The position numbers and the translations under genes were made by a program. This document shows, piece by piece, positions 34,636 to 41,595 of a stretch of 64,000 bases of DNA. Origin of the DNA: Lachnospiraceae bacterium (GTDB taxonomy: Bacteria > Bacillota > Clostridia > Lachnospirales > Lachnospiraceae); contig SVEY01000013.1 in assembly GCA_015057165.1 (NCBI GenBank), positions 18,880 through 82,879 on the forward strand, in the 5' to 3' direction. The notes under the pieces were generated by a model. The model had not been told where the DNA came from, searched no databases, and saw only the letters and a list, made by a program, of their open reading frames with translations. How positions within the stretch are numbered: position 1 is the first letter of the stretch; every line of letters begins with the position of its first letter.

Positions 34636-35184
34636 TTATGTTTTATAGTAGTTTTTTAACATTTTCTTTGCTTTAGTACACCATCTCAGATATGCTTCGT
34701 ATGTTTCAATACCAAAGGATGTCGTTAGCAAATAGTATACATGATCTTCCACTTCAATGGCTTTTTCCAACGTCTCCTGATACCGCTTTAGAACTATCAA
34801 ATCCTTCCTTATCTGCTCTTCAAACACTTCTATGTTATGAATCGATACATCTCTTCCACCTGCTCCACCAAAGAAAAGTTTAAGAAGCGTCTCATATCTA
34901 AGTTCATTATGTACCTGTTCAGCTTTTAGCCAATCTCCAAGTAAGCGTCTGCCATTCTCCGTAATTTGGTAAATGCTCTTTCCTCGCTCACCTACCGATA
35001 TCTCTCTTTTCGTTATCAAGCCTTGAGTCTCCATATTCTTCAATGCCGGATAAATATTTCCAAAACTCCCCTTCCAGAAAAAGCTGATTGCACCGTCAAT
35101 CCTCTTTTTGATATCATAACCAGTTAAATCTTCATGACTTAACAGCCCCAGAATTACCATGTCTATTTTACGTTCTCTTGCCAT
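34636..35184 (-). CDS. PadR family transcriptional regulator
   Basis: A protein of about 182 residues. The N-terminal winged helix has the PadR pattern VILGLLSHEDLTGYDIKKRI, then GNIYPALKNMETQGLI. The C-terminal part is the helical dimerisation domain (LLKLFFGGAGG, ETLEKAIEVE). The ATG at 35184 fits the conserved start; the frame is open to 35268. PadR proteins repress their own operon in response to small molecules. Two AT-rich palindromes just upstream fit an autoregulatory operator. Confidence 0.88.
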   Translation of the reverse strand: MARERKIDMVILGLLSHEDLTGYDIKKRIDGAISFFWKGSFGNIYPALKNMETQGLITKREISVGERGKSIYQITENGRRLLGDWLKAEQVHNELRYETLLKLFFGGAGGRDVSIHNIEVFEEQIRKDLIVLKRYQETLEKAIEVEDHVYYLLTTSFGIETYEAYLRWCTKAKKMLKNYYKT

Positions 35185-35208
35185 ATATACCATCCTATCA
35201 TTAATTTT

Positions 35209-35245
35209 AATATATCTTTTTGATATATCATTTTGATATATGATA
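35209..35245. promoter_or_regulatory. Palindromic repeats upstream of padR
   Basis: TGATATATCA (35221-35230), TGATATATGA (35234-35243) and a half-site ATATAT before them, spaced about 13 bases. This is a likely operator for the PadR regulator. Confidence 0.5.
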
Positions 35246-35281
35246 ACAATTTCTAGAAAGGTTGTCAAGCTTTACAATAAA

Positions 35282-35301
35282 GATTCCTGTCATCCCCATT
35301 A
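35282..35301 (+). repeat. Third copy of the tRNA-Leu 3' end (att relic)
   Basis: GATTCCTGTCATCCCCATTA matches 32978-32997 at 19 of 20 positions. It marks the far side of an older integration, leaving 33.0-35.28 kb as a relic island. Confidence 0.6.
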
Positions 35302-35382
35302 AATATTTTCACATTTATTTTAATCTTTTAGTTTCATTTAAGGTACACATATTATAATCTTCTCAAGAAGGGAGATGATTTA

Positions 35383-36801
35383 ATGAAACTTAACAAGAAA
35401 ATTACAATTCCGATTATCGCACTCTGTCTTGTGGGTGCTACTACAGCATGCGGTACAAAGACAGCAACCACTACTACAACAAATGAGACTACGACTTCGA
35501 CAGCAAGTACATTTTCACAAAACAAGCTGTCTCGCCAAGACATAAATACAAGTAAAACTCTAAAAAATAACAGCGACGGAGAACACGTAATTGCAGTTGA
35601 TGGTACTACAGAGAATTATTCTAATACAGAAGTAATCAAGACCGGAGATAGCGATGGAGACGAAGCTGATTTCTATGGTGAAAATGCGGCGATATTTGCA
35701 ACAAATAAGGGAACTCTCGATATGAGCGAGATGGTTGTGGATACTAACGGAGCACATGCAAATGGTGTGTTTAGCTATGGAGATGGAACTACAGTTAACA
35801 TTTCCAATTCCTATATAACAACCTCTGGGAACTGTTCTGGTGCCCTTATGACAACTGGTGGTGGCACTATGAATGCAACAAACGTAACAGCTGAAACCAC
35901 AGGTAATTCTTCTGCAACAATTCGTTCCGACCGTGGAGGTGGTACTGTTACCGTTAATGGTGGAAATTACAAAACAAGTGGTAAAGGTTCACCAACTATT
36001 TACTCTACTGCTGATATTACAGTTAATGATTCATATCTTGAATCTACTGCATCTCAGGGCGTAGTTGTTGAAGGCAAAAACTCAGTTACACTTAACAATA
36101 CTAATCTAATGGCCAACAACAACACGAAGAACAGTAACAAATCTGATTATTATCAGGCAGTTATGATATATCAGTCAATGTCAGGTGATGCTTCTGAAGG
36201 AACTTCAAGCTTTACAATGAATGGCGGCTCCCTCACTAATGTAAATGGCGATATATTCTTCGTAAATAACACATCTAGTGATATATCATTATCTAACGCC
36301 AACATCACCAATAACGATGCCAACAGAGTATTCCTTAGAGCTGCAGCTGCAGGATGGGGTACATCTGGTTCAAATGGTGGTAAAGTAAACCTCAAAGCCT
36401 CAAGTCAGACGATTAACGGCAATATGATTGTTGACAGCATATCTACCCTCAACCTGTATTTAAACGATAATTCAACATTTACAGGTGCTATTAATCCTGA
36501 CGGCCAGAGCGGAAATGTCTATGTTGAACTAAAGAACGGTTCTACATGGACTCTCACAGCCGATTCATATGTAACTTCCCTTACATGCGATGTCAACTCA
36601 ATTAACTTAAATGGGCACACCCTATATGTAAATGGCGTTGCTTATAATGAAAATACCATTTCTACAGGAAGTGCAATAGAAATAAAAACTAGCGATTCAC
36701 AAAGCTCAGATGCAAAGAAATCCGACTCAAAAGGAGACAGCCAGGGCAAACCTTCCGATGGACAATCCTCTAAAGGAACTCCACCTAAAAAGCCTGAGTA
36801 A
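35383..36801 (+). CDS. Secreted, probably lipid-anchored beta-helix-like protein
   Basis: A 472-residue exported protein. The N-terminal signal (residues 1-21) ends at a cysteine (C22, TTACG). The lipobox lacks the usual Leu at -3, so lipidation is likely but not certain. A Thr/Ser-rich linker (about 26-45) follows. The body (60-430) is a repetitive Asn/Thr/Gly/Ser-rich array of short strands (TVNISNSYITT, TMNATNVTAE, TVTVNGGNY, DITVNDSYL), the pattern of a right-handed parallel beta-helix. The tail (435-472) is disordered, rich in Ser, Asp and Lys. It could bind or cleave a polysaccharide. It has a TATAAT-like promoter upstream and stands alone. Confidence 0.75.
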   Translation: MKLNKKITIPIIALCLVGATTACGTKTATTTTTNETTTSTASTFSQNKLSRQDINTSKTLKNNSDGEHVIAVDGTTENYSNTEVIKTGDSDGDEADFYGENAAIFATNKGTLDMSEMVVDTNGAHANGVFSYGDGTTVNISNSYITTSGNCSGALMTTGGGTMNATNVTAETTGNSSATIRSDRGGGTVTVNGGNYKTSGKGSPTIYSTADITVNDSYLESTASQGVVVEGKNSVTLNNTNLMANNNTKNSNKSDYYQAVMIYQSMSGDASEGTSSFTMNGGSLTNVNGDIFFVNNTSSDISLSNANITNNDANRVFLRAAAAGWGTSGSNGGKVNLKASSQTINGNMIVDSISTLNLYLNDNSTFTGAINPDGQSGNVYVELKNGSTWTLTADSYVTSLTCDVNSINLNGHTLYVNGVAYNENTISTGSAIEIKTSDSQSSDAKKSDSKGDSQGKPSDGQSSKGTPPKKPE

Positions 36802-36805
36802 AGGA

Positions 36806-36835
36806 AAAAGTGCTTCATGAAAATGAAGCACTTTT
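36806..36835. terminator. Bidirectional terminator
   Basis: AAAAGTGCTTCAT - GAAA - ATGAAGCACTTTT, a perfect 13-base stem between the convergent beta-helix and SPFH genes. Confidence 0.88.
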
Positions 36836-36850
36836 ATATTATTAAGATAT

Positions 36851-37909
36851 TTAATATTTGAAGTCCATATTCTCGAAGTTTTGTTCTACTTCATTTGTCT
36901 GCATTTCACTTTTTACCCGAACTTCTTTTGTAACCTTACTATTATCTGGCTTTGCACACACATCCTTGCTTACTTTTACTTCTTTAGGCTTTCTATTAAT
37001 CTCCTGCTGATTCTTTAAATCAAAGGCTTCTGCCATTACTGACATATTGCCAATATTATCACCTACAGAGTCCATAATTGAACTTGGAATAAATACTTTC
37101 GTAGAATTTCCATTTGCAATATCTTTCATAGCCTCAATACTCTTCATACGAAGGATTTGGTTAGTAGGCTGCGCTTGATTAAGTCGCTCTAAACCTTGAG
37201 CCTCAGCCTCATATACAAGCTCTATTGACCTTGCTTTACCTTCAGCAAGTGCGATTTGCGCATCTCTCTCAGCCTCAGCAGCAAGTACTTTAGCTGCCTT
37301 ATCACCTTCAGCTCTCTTAACAGCACCTTCCTTGTGAGCTTCTGCTTCAAGAACAGTTTGTCTTCTCTCACGCTCTGCCCTCATCTGCTTACTCATTACA
37401 TCTAAGATATCCTGTGGTGGCTGAATTGTCTTAACTTCCACTCTATTAATCTTAATTCCCCATTTATCAGTTGCCGCATCAAGTTCTGCCTCTAGTTGTG
37501 AATTAATTTGATCTCTACCAGAAAGTGTTGTATCTAAGTCCATTGTACCAATAATATTTCTAAGTGTAGTAGCACAAAGGTTCTCAACACCTGCAAGTGG
37601 ATTCTCAACGCCATAAGTAAAGAGCTTTGCATCTGTAACTTTCATATAAACTACGGAATCAATATGCATAGCAACATTATCTTTCGTAATTACACCTTGT
37701 GGTGGAAAATCAAGCACTTGTTCCTTAAGTGACACTCTATTAACAACAGCATCAATAAGTGGTGCTTTAAGATGCACACCCGCTCCCCATTCTGCGTGAA
37801 ACTTACCAAGTCTCTCAACAATACTAATCTGTGTCTGTGGCACAATTCTAAGTGACATACCAATCAATATAAGAATTATTACCACAATAATACCAAGTAC
37901 AATTAACAT
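36851..37909 (-). CDS. SPFH/band 7 (stomatin/prohibitin-like) membrane protein
   Basis: A 352-residue protein. Residues 2-20 are one membrane helix. The SPFH domain (about 22-190) contains QTQISIVERLGKFH and QVLDFPPQGVITKDN. A coiled coil of Ala/Glu/Lys follows (about 185-260), then KSIEAMKDIANGNSTKVFIP. The C-terminal 60 residues are charged and disordered. Family members oligomerise at membrane microdomains. The NfeD partner often found beside band 7 genes is absent here. No regulation beyond its own promoter is apparent. Confidence 0.9.
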   Translation of the reverse strand: MLIVLGIIVVIILILIGMSLRIVPQTQISIVERLGKFHAEWGAGVHLKAPLIDAVVNRVSLKEQVLDFPPQGVITKDNVAMHIDSVVYMKVTDAKLFTYGVENPLAGVENLCATTLRNIIGTMDLDTTLSGRDQINSQLEAELDAATDKWGIKINRVEVKTIQPPQDILDVMSKQMRAERERRQTVLEAEAHKEGAVKRAEGDKAAKVLAAEAERDAQIALAEGKARSIELVYEAEAQGLERLNQAQPTNQILRMKSIEAMKDIANGNSTKVFIPSSIMDSVGDNIGNMSVMAEAFDLKNQQEINRKPKEVKVSKDVCAKPDNSKVTKEVRVKSEMQTNEVEQNFENMDFKY

Positions 37910-37974
37910 AATATCCCCCCTATCAAATATTTGTAACTAAGATTATTGTACATAAAATCATGGGAAATGTACAA

Positions 37975-38010
37975 TAAAAAACGTAAATACGCTATAATAC
38001 GCATTTACGT
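37975..38010 (-). terminator. Terminator beyond the prophage attachment site
   Basis: On the minus strand ACGTAAAT ... ATTTACGT (8-base stem with two further GC pairs near the loop) is followed by TTTTTT. It sits right after the tRNA-like 3' end at 38022-38046, as a tRNA terminator would. Confidence 0.65.
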
Positions 38011-38021
38011 CATCTTGAAAA

Positions 38022-38046
38022 GTGAGACACGGGGGAATCGAACCCA
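38022..38046 (-). other. Probable left prophage attachment site: tRNA 3'-end fragment
   Basis: Read on the minus strand, TGGGTTCGATTCCCCC resembles a T-arm and CGTGTCTCA an acceptor 3' end, followed by a terminator. No complete tRNA can be folded here because its 5' part is absent. This is expected if the prophage inserted in a tRNA and displaced its 3' end. The tRNA identity and the right att site are outside the window. Confidence 0.5.
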
Positions 38047-38144
38047 TACTATATGCCCTTCTAACCCTTGATATTGCGTATTTTTCAAAAATCTTGGTGC
38101 AATTTTGGGTGCAATTCTCACCATTAGTCTCAATCCATAGTTTC

Positions 38145-38477
38145 CTAACTAACCAATTCCTCAATCGTTACTCTAAGTGCATCAGCTAATCGCTTCAAAT
38201 TGTCATAAGATGCACCACTTAATTTCCTTGCTCCTTGCTCATAGGCTTGGATTGTTCTAACTGATATTCCAGATGCCTTCGACAAGTCTGATTGCGACAT
38301 TCCTCTCCAACTCCTAACTTCCCTCAAGCCGACATCTGCTACCTCATAGAAATCTTCTTCATAGATGCCTTCTTCCTTGTCTTTCGCCTCGAAGAGAGAG
38401 AGAACCTCTGCTCCCTCGTCATAACTTTTCACTTGTTCAATGATATTTCCTGCCTCTCTATCCCTAATCACTATCAT
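38145..38477 (-). CDS. Small XRE-family regulator
   Basis: A 110-residue protein. Residues 50-108 are a Cro/C1 HTH (LREVRSWRGMSQSDLSKASG, SVRTIQAYEQGARKLSG). The N-terminal 45 residues are acidic and may contact a partner, as in antitoxin-type regulators. It ends a three-gene minus-strand cassette at the edge of the prophage and may act on the palindromes upstream of that cassette. Whether it is the phage repressor cannot be told. Confidence 0.8.
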   Translation of the reverse strand: MIVIRDREAGNIIEQVKSYDEGAEVLSLFEAKDKEEGIYEEDFYEVADVGLREVRSWRGMSQSDLSKASGISVRTIQAYEQGARKLSGASYDNLKRLADALRVTIEELVS

Positions 38478-38489
38478 AATTTCATCTCC

Positions 38490-38675
38490 TTACCATTCTA
38501 CGTCTTTTCCGTTCTCGTCAATAATTGCAACACCACCACCATTGAACTCGTCAAACTCGTTCTCGTGTTCCTCGCTAAAGTCCGATGCAAAATTGATTGC
38601 ATCTGCTACATCATCAAATGTTGCCAATGTCTCTCCGTCTCTTCTGCCTGCTACCCAAATTACTTCATACTTCAT
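38490..38675 (-). CDS. Small hypothetical protein, 61 aa
   Basis: A 61-residue, strongly acidic protein (MKYEVIWVAGRRDGETLATF...). The beta-alpha pattern with a C-terminal GGGVAIIDENG strand recalls small phage-encoded ferredoxin-like folds. No family recognised. It lies 12 bases before the XRE gene, with a GGAGG site, and is the middle gene of the cassette. Its size and opening are similar to the 62-residue protein after the endolysin. Confidence 0.6.
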   Translation of the reverse strand: MKYEVIWVAGRRDGETLATFDDVADAINFASDFSEEHENEFDEFNGGGVAIIDENGKDVEW

Positions 38676-38717
38676 ATTCTTCCCTCCTGTTCTGGAAGGG
38701 CTTTGTTGCCCTTCCTC

Positions 38718-38894
38718 TTATCTGCATTGTCTCCTTGCATCTTTCATACATTCTGCTTTAGTATATCCGAATGCTATTGCATTTCCCCACTCGTTGCGAG
38801 CAACCCACTCGGTAACCATTCCGTTAGCCTTTGCCCTTTCATTGTAAGGGTCATAACTCTGAGTTTTCTCAAAACTTAAATCCTTAATCTTCAT
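38718..38894 (-). CDS. Small hypothetical protein, 58 aa
   Basis: An ATG at 38894 with AAGGAGG upstream opens a 58-codon frame ending TAA at 38718. The peptide begins MKIKDLSFEKTQSYDPYNER, has a hydrophobic core with aromatics (VTEWVARNEWGNAIAFGY) and a basic end. It is first in the cassette, directly behind the operator-containing promoters. Unknown family. Confidence 0.6.
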   Translation of the reverse strand: MKIKDLSFEKTQSYDPYNERAKANGMVTEWVARNEWGNAIAFGYTKAECMKDARRQCR

Positions 38895-38934
38895 ATCTTT
38901 GTCCTCCTTTGTTGTTCCCTCTTCTTGATTCTAA

Positions 38935-38966
38935 TATACTACTATTGTAGTATAATGTAAAGCCTT
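38935..38966 (-). promoter_or_regulatory. Promoter with a palindromic operator in its spacer (proximal)
   Basis: On the minus strand TTTACA, 17 bases, TATATT. The spacer and -10 are covered by the palindrome TATACTAC-TATT-GTAGTATA (38935-38954). Bound repressor would block RNA polymerase. It drives the 58/61/110-aa cassette. Confidence 0.65.
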
Positions 38967-39027
38967 TTCAACAAATTCGTGCATCTTTGCCACCTTGCAC
39001 AATTTCCCCTGTGGTCTTTTGTATATA

Positions 39028-39055
39028 TTATACTACTATTGTAGGATAGTGAGAA
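39028..39055 (-). promoter_or_regulatory. Second promoter with the same palindrome
   Basis: TTCTCA, 17 bases, TATAAT on the minus strand. The copy ATACTAC-TATT-GTAGGAT (39030-39047) occupies the same position relative to the -10 as in the proximal promoter. The -35 is weak. Confidence 0.5.
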
Positions 39056-39139
39056 CATAAAAAATAAGAGAGGCTTAGTTCCCCTAAAACCCCTCCCTTT
39101 GTGCGCTATTGTATCACAGAATTTTAGATGTGTAAATAA

Positions 39140-39178
39140 AAAAGAGCCGGTCTAGGAAAATATCCTAGGCCGGCTTAT
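39140..39178. terminator. Terminator of the prophage late operon
   Basis: GAGCCGG-T-CTAGGA pairs with TCCTAG-G-CCGGCTT around a short loop; the minus strand then runs into TTTTTT. It lies about 50 bases after the last late gene. Confidence 0.85.
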
Positions 39179-39225
39179 ATTATTAACCCTACCACCACGC
39201 ATGGCTATAGTGATAAGGCTAATAT

Positions 39226-39552
39226 CTAATGTCTGTCATACAGATATTCGTTCAGGTCGCTCTTGGCTTCCACCATTTCTTCTGTATTATTACCGTCGAT
39301 ACCATGCGACAACAACGCTCCTATTGACTTCATTAGCACCTTAGTGCCTTCCTCCAAGTCTTTTATTCTTTCGCTATCATCTGTCAGCTGATTTCTCAGG
39401 TCCCTAACTTCCACCTCTAGAGTACTTATTCTGGTCTCGTGTTGAAGATGTGGCTTATTTAGCTTATCTTTGAATAAGATAATCCTTTCGACGATATTAA
39501 GGATTGTTAGCACCAAGCCGAGGCCCAGTACCAGTATCTCTGTTGTAATCAT
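39226..39552 (-). CDS. Phage protein with N-terminal membrane helix and coiled coil
   Basis: A 108-residue protein. Residues 4-25 are a membrane helix, residues 35-75 a coiled coil (LEVEVRDLRNQLTDDSERIK), and the tail is acidic. Its location just after the endolysin gene, as the last gene of the late operon, fits a lysis accessory or membrane-associated protein. The function is unknown. It overlaps the neighbouring 62-residue gene by one base. Confidence 0.65.
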   Translation of the reverse strand: MITTEILVLGLGLVLTILNIVERIILFKDKLNKPHLQHETRISTLEVEVRDLRNQLTDDSERIKDLEEGTKVLMKSIGALLSHGIDGNNTEEMVEAKSDLNEYLYDRH

Positions 39553-39740
39553 TATTCATATGACTCCTTCACAAAAGTATTGTATACCGGGCATTCGTCC
39601 AGTGATAAGTTCATGTGCTTATTAAGTATATGCGTATAGTAATCTGCAGCTGCTCTCTTGTCACTGAATACTGTGACAGTAGCTTCTGGATCACCTTTGT
39701 CATAATAGCTTACTACCCATACTCTATCCATGATCTGCAC
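39552..39740 (-). CDS. Small hypothetical phage protein, 62 aa
   Basis: A 62-residue protein (begins MQIMDRVWVVSYYDKGDPEA; an inner ATG at 39731 is possible). It is predicted beta-alpha, soluble, with no catalytic motif. It sits between the endolysin gene and the coiled-coil membrane protein gene in the lysis end of the late operon. No family recognised. Confidence 0.55.
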   Translation of the reverse strand: MQIMDRVWVVSYYDKGDPEATVTVFSDKRAAADYYTHILNKHMNLSLDECPVYNTFVKESYE

Positions 39741-39767
39741 CGCCTTATTTCAAAGTACAAAACTTAA

Positions 39768-40802
39768 TTATTGTACGCCTACGCAGAATTTAATCTCGTT
39801 AGCGTTGATTCTATCTTGATTGTTGTAGCAAGCCTTCATGCCATCGCCATAAGTACCGGGTCTCTCAATACCATTCGGAAAGCATCCGTTCATGTAAGCA
39901 ATGATTTCCATTGCTGTGATCATGAACTGTGTTTCACCGTACTCAATATAGTGGTTGTCAAGTGCGGCGTCAGACTTTTCACCAAAATCTTTATCCTCCG
40001 CAAGTCTCTCACTGAAGCAATTTCTAACATAAGCATTGTCTCCACAGTAATCAAGATTCATTGCGTGTTGCAAAACAGCAATTCTCATGGCTTCGGTTTC
40101 CGGGCCGAGTTTGCCATCAACTTTGATTTTGCTATGGCCAACGAAAGCGTTTGCTTCAATCTGGCCTTTTCTTATACATTCTGATCTGAATTGAGCGAGG
40201 AAATTCCAATCAATATTCTGTTCCGGCTGATTCTCCACGATGGGTTGAATTTCTGCAGGAGTTGTATAGTCAGTCTGAATATTAGAGCCTAATATACCAT
40301 TAACAATAGCAGCTCCCATTGAGTCGGGGTTATAGAGATTAGCATCATCCCAGTTATCGCAGAAGCAACACTCGATTAAGAGAGCCGGAGACTTGGTCTT
40401 TTTTAAGACATAAAGACCATCCCTAACCTTTACGCCTCTATTAGCAAAGCCAAGCCCTGCAATAGAATTAACAATATTCTGAGCTGCATCGTTAGAAGCT
40501 GAAGCAGAACTATACACCAACACTTCTGTTCCGTGACCATTTCCATCTGATGCGTTGAAATGAATTGATATATCAAGATCAACAGCGTTAGCGTTACACT
40601 TTGCCACTATCTGATACAAGTTATCATTTACGCTTGGCGCATCATCGACAGTACAATCGAATACTTCATGACCATTTTCTCTTAAGAGTCTTATAACGAC
40701 ATCTTTTACCTGCCTTGCCGCAGTTGACTCTGTGAAGACTCCACCGGCACCACAGCCGATGTGTCCGTCTGCATTGTGACCTGCATGCACATTAAATCTC
40801 AT
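39768..40802 (-). CDS. Phage endolysin: N-acetylmuramoyl-L-alanine amidase
   Basis: A 344-residue lysis enzyme that cleaves between muramic acid and the stem peptide. Residues 1-175 are an Amidase_3 domain with zinc and catalytic landmarks: NVHAGHNADGH, then SIHFNASDG, then LLIECCFCDN with the catalytic glutamate. The C-terminal 150 residues (from about 195) do not match a cell-wall-binding domain I know, though a peptidoglycan-binding role is likely. A TAGGAGG site precedes the ATG, and the holin gene lies upstream. Confidence 0.92.
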   Translation of the reverse strand: MRFNVHAGHNADGHIGCGAGGVFTESTAARQVKDVVIRLLRENGHEVFDCTVDDAPSVNDNLYQIVAKCNANAVDLDISIHFNASDGNGHGTEVLVYSSASASNDAAQNIVNSIAGLGFANRGVKVRDGLYVLKKTKSPALLIECCFCDNWDDANLYNPDSMGAAIVNGILGSNIQTDYTTPAEIQPIVENQPEQNIDWNFLAQFRSECIRKGQIEANAFVGHSKIKVDGKLGPETEAMRIAVLQHAMNLDYCGDNAYVRNCFSERLAEDKDFGEKSDAALDNHYIEYGETQFMITAMEIIAYMNGCFPNGIERPGTYGDGMKACYNNQDRINANEIKFCVGVQ

Positions 40803-40876
40803 ATAATCGCCTCCTAATTCTAATAAATCACTGTTTTTCTGAAATATAGGGTAAAATATATATTCCTTATTTCATT

Positions 40877-41095
40877 TTAATCTTCGTTGTTAGTAGATTC
40901 CGGATCCGGAATTGTTGCTATGCTGGTAGCAACAGAGAGTATCGCTGCTAATGCCGATGCAGATAATACCTGGATCCAGTCCACATCGCTTATAACGAAT
41001 GCAGTTCCTATTACTGCAACGAAAGTCTGGAAAAACGTCTTGATACTACGCTCTGCAACCTTGAGCCACCAGCTCTTATTAGTTAACTTACTCAT
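40877..41095 (-). CDS. Phage holin, r1t/phiLC3-like
   Basis: A 72-residue protein with two membrane helices (about residues 18-37 and 43-62) joined by a short turn, and a charged C-terminus. The pattern KSWWLKVAERSIKTFFQTFV followed by two helices resembles r1t-type holins. It would form the membrane hole that releases the endolysin; the genes are adjacent, as in most Firmicutes phages. Confidence 0.82.
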   Translation of the reverse strand: MSKLTNKSWWLKVAERSIKTFFQTFVAVIGTAFVISDVDWIQVLSASALAAILSVATSIATIPDPESTNNED

Positions 41096-41097
41096 AA

Positions 41098-41202
41098 TTA
41101 TTCACCTGCCTTTTCCATCGCTTTTAACTCTATCACTTGCACTATCTCTAAGATTAGTTCGAGAAGCTCCGGGATTGTCATATCATATAAGTCTTTATCC
41201 AT
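41098..41202 (-). CDS. Very small hypothetical protein, 34 aa
   Basis: A 34-codon frame starting ATG at 41202, ending two bases before the holin ATG. The peptide (MDKDLYDMTIPELLELILEI...) is a single amphipathic, leucine-rich helix. It could be a true phage gene or leader to the holin. The tight spacing with both neighbours supports translation. Confidence 0.45.
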   Translation of the reverse strand: MDKDLYDMTIPELLELILEIVQVIELKAMEKAGE

Positions 41203-41204
41203 AT

Positions 41205-41330
41205 CTAACCTATAATGTAGTTATATTCATCCTGAGTAATAGTGCCGGCATCAACCATCTCTTGGAGCTTCTTTTTTGTTACTTTACCCTTTTTATAGAG
41301 TCTTTTTAGACTCTCAACCAATGTCCTCAT
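41205..41330 (-). CDS. XkdX-like small phage protein, 41 aa
   Basis: An ATG at 41330 opens a 41-codon frame that ends at 41205. The sequence LKRLYKKGKVTKKKLQEMVD then AGTITQDEYNYIIG follows the XkdX family pattern, in which a basic helix is followed by a G-x-IT-x-EY-x-x-I-x-G ending. XkdX-like proteins lie between tail fibre and holin genes in Bacillus and Clostridia phages. A GGAAGGGG site lies upstream, inside the end of the preceding gene. Confidence 0.7.
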   Translation of the reverse strand: MRTLVESLKRLYKKGKVTKKKLQEMVDAGTITQDEYNYIIG

Positions 41331-41331
41331 T

Positions 41332-41595
41332 CTACAGCACCCCTTCCTCTATCAACTCTTCTGTATATGCGTCTATTGCTTCAGACGAGTCTATCTCTTC
41401 AATGCTCTTAAGCATCTCATATTCTGATACAGTGATGATCCTGCTTTCGCAGACATAATCTGTATATGCTTCCATATCCTCGGTAGCTTCGTGATGCTCT
41501 TCTTCAATGTTGCGCCTCTGGATATAAGTTTCCGGCGATATCAATTGAAGTTCACTAGGCCGCTCTGCAGAGCGTTCTTCTTTCCATGCTTTCAT
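41332..41595 (-). CDS. Phage hypothetical protein downstream of the RT gene, 87 aa
   Basis: An 87-residue acidic protein with a central helix (SPETYIQRRNIEEEHHEATE) and an acidic helical tail. It overlaps the end of the RT gene by about 41 bases in another frame. Similar small proteins sit beside tail-fibre and XkdX genes in Clostridia phages (recollection). It is smaller than, and unlike, the four-helix Avd accessory protein of some DGRs. Best treated as a tail-module gene. Confidence 0.6.
   Translation of the reverse strand: MKAWKEERSAERPSELQLISPETYIQRRNIEEEHHEATEDMEAYTDYVCESRIITVSEYEMLKSIEEIDSSEAIDAYTEELIEEGVL

Noticed and set aside
38022..38100. A complete tRNA gene at the prophage edge.
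   Set aside because: Only the T-loop and acceptor 3' side can be matched; the T-stem 5' side and the rest of the cloverleaf are absent.
41332..41595. The 87-aa gene as the DGR accessory protein Avd.
   Set aside because: It is too short and too acidic, lies after RT rather than beside TR, and resembles tail-module genes near XkdX.
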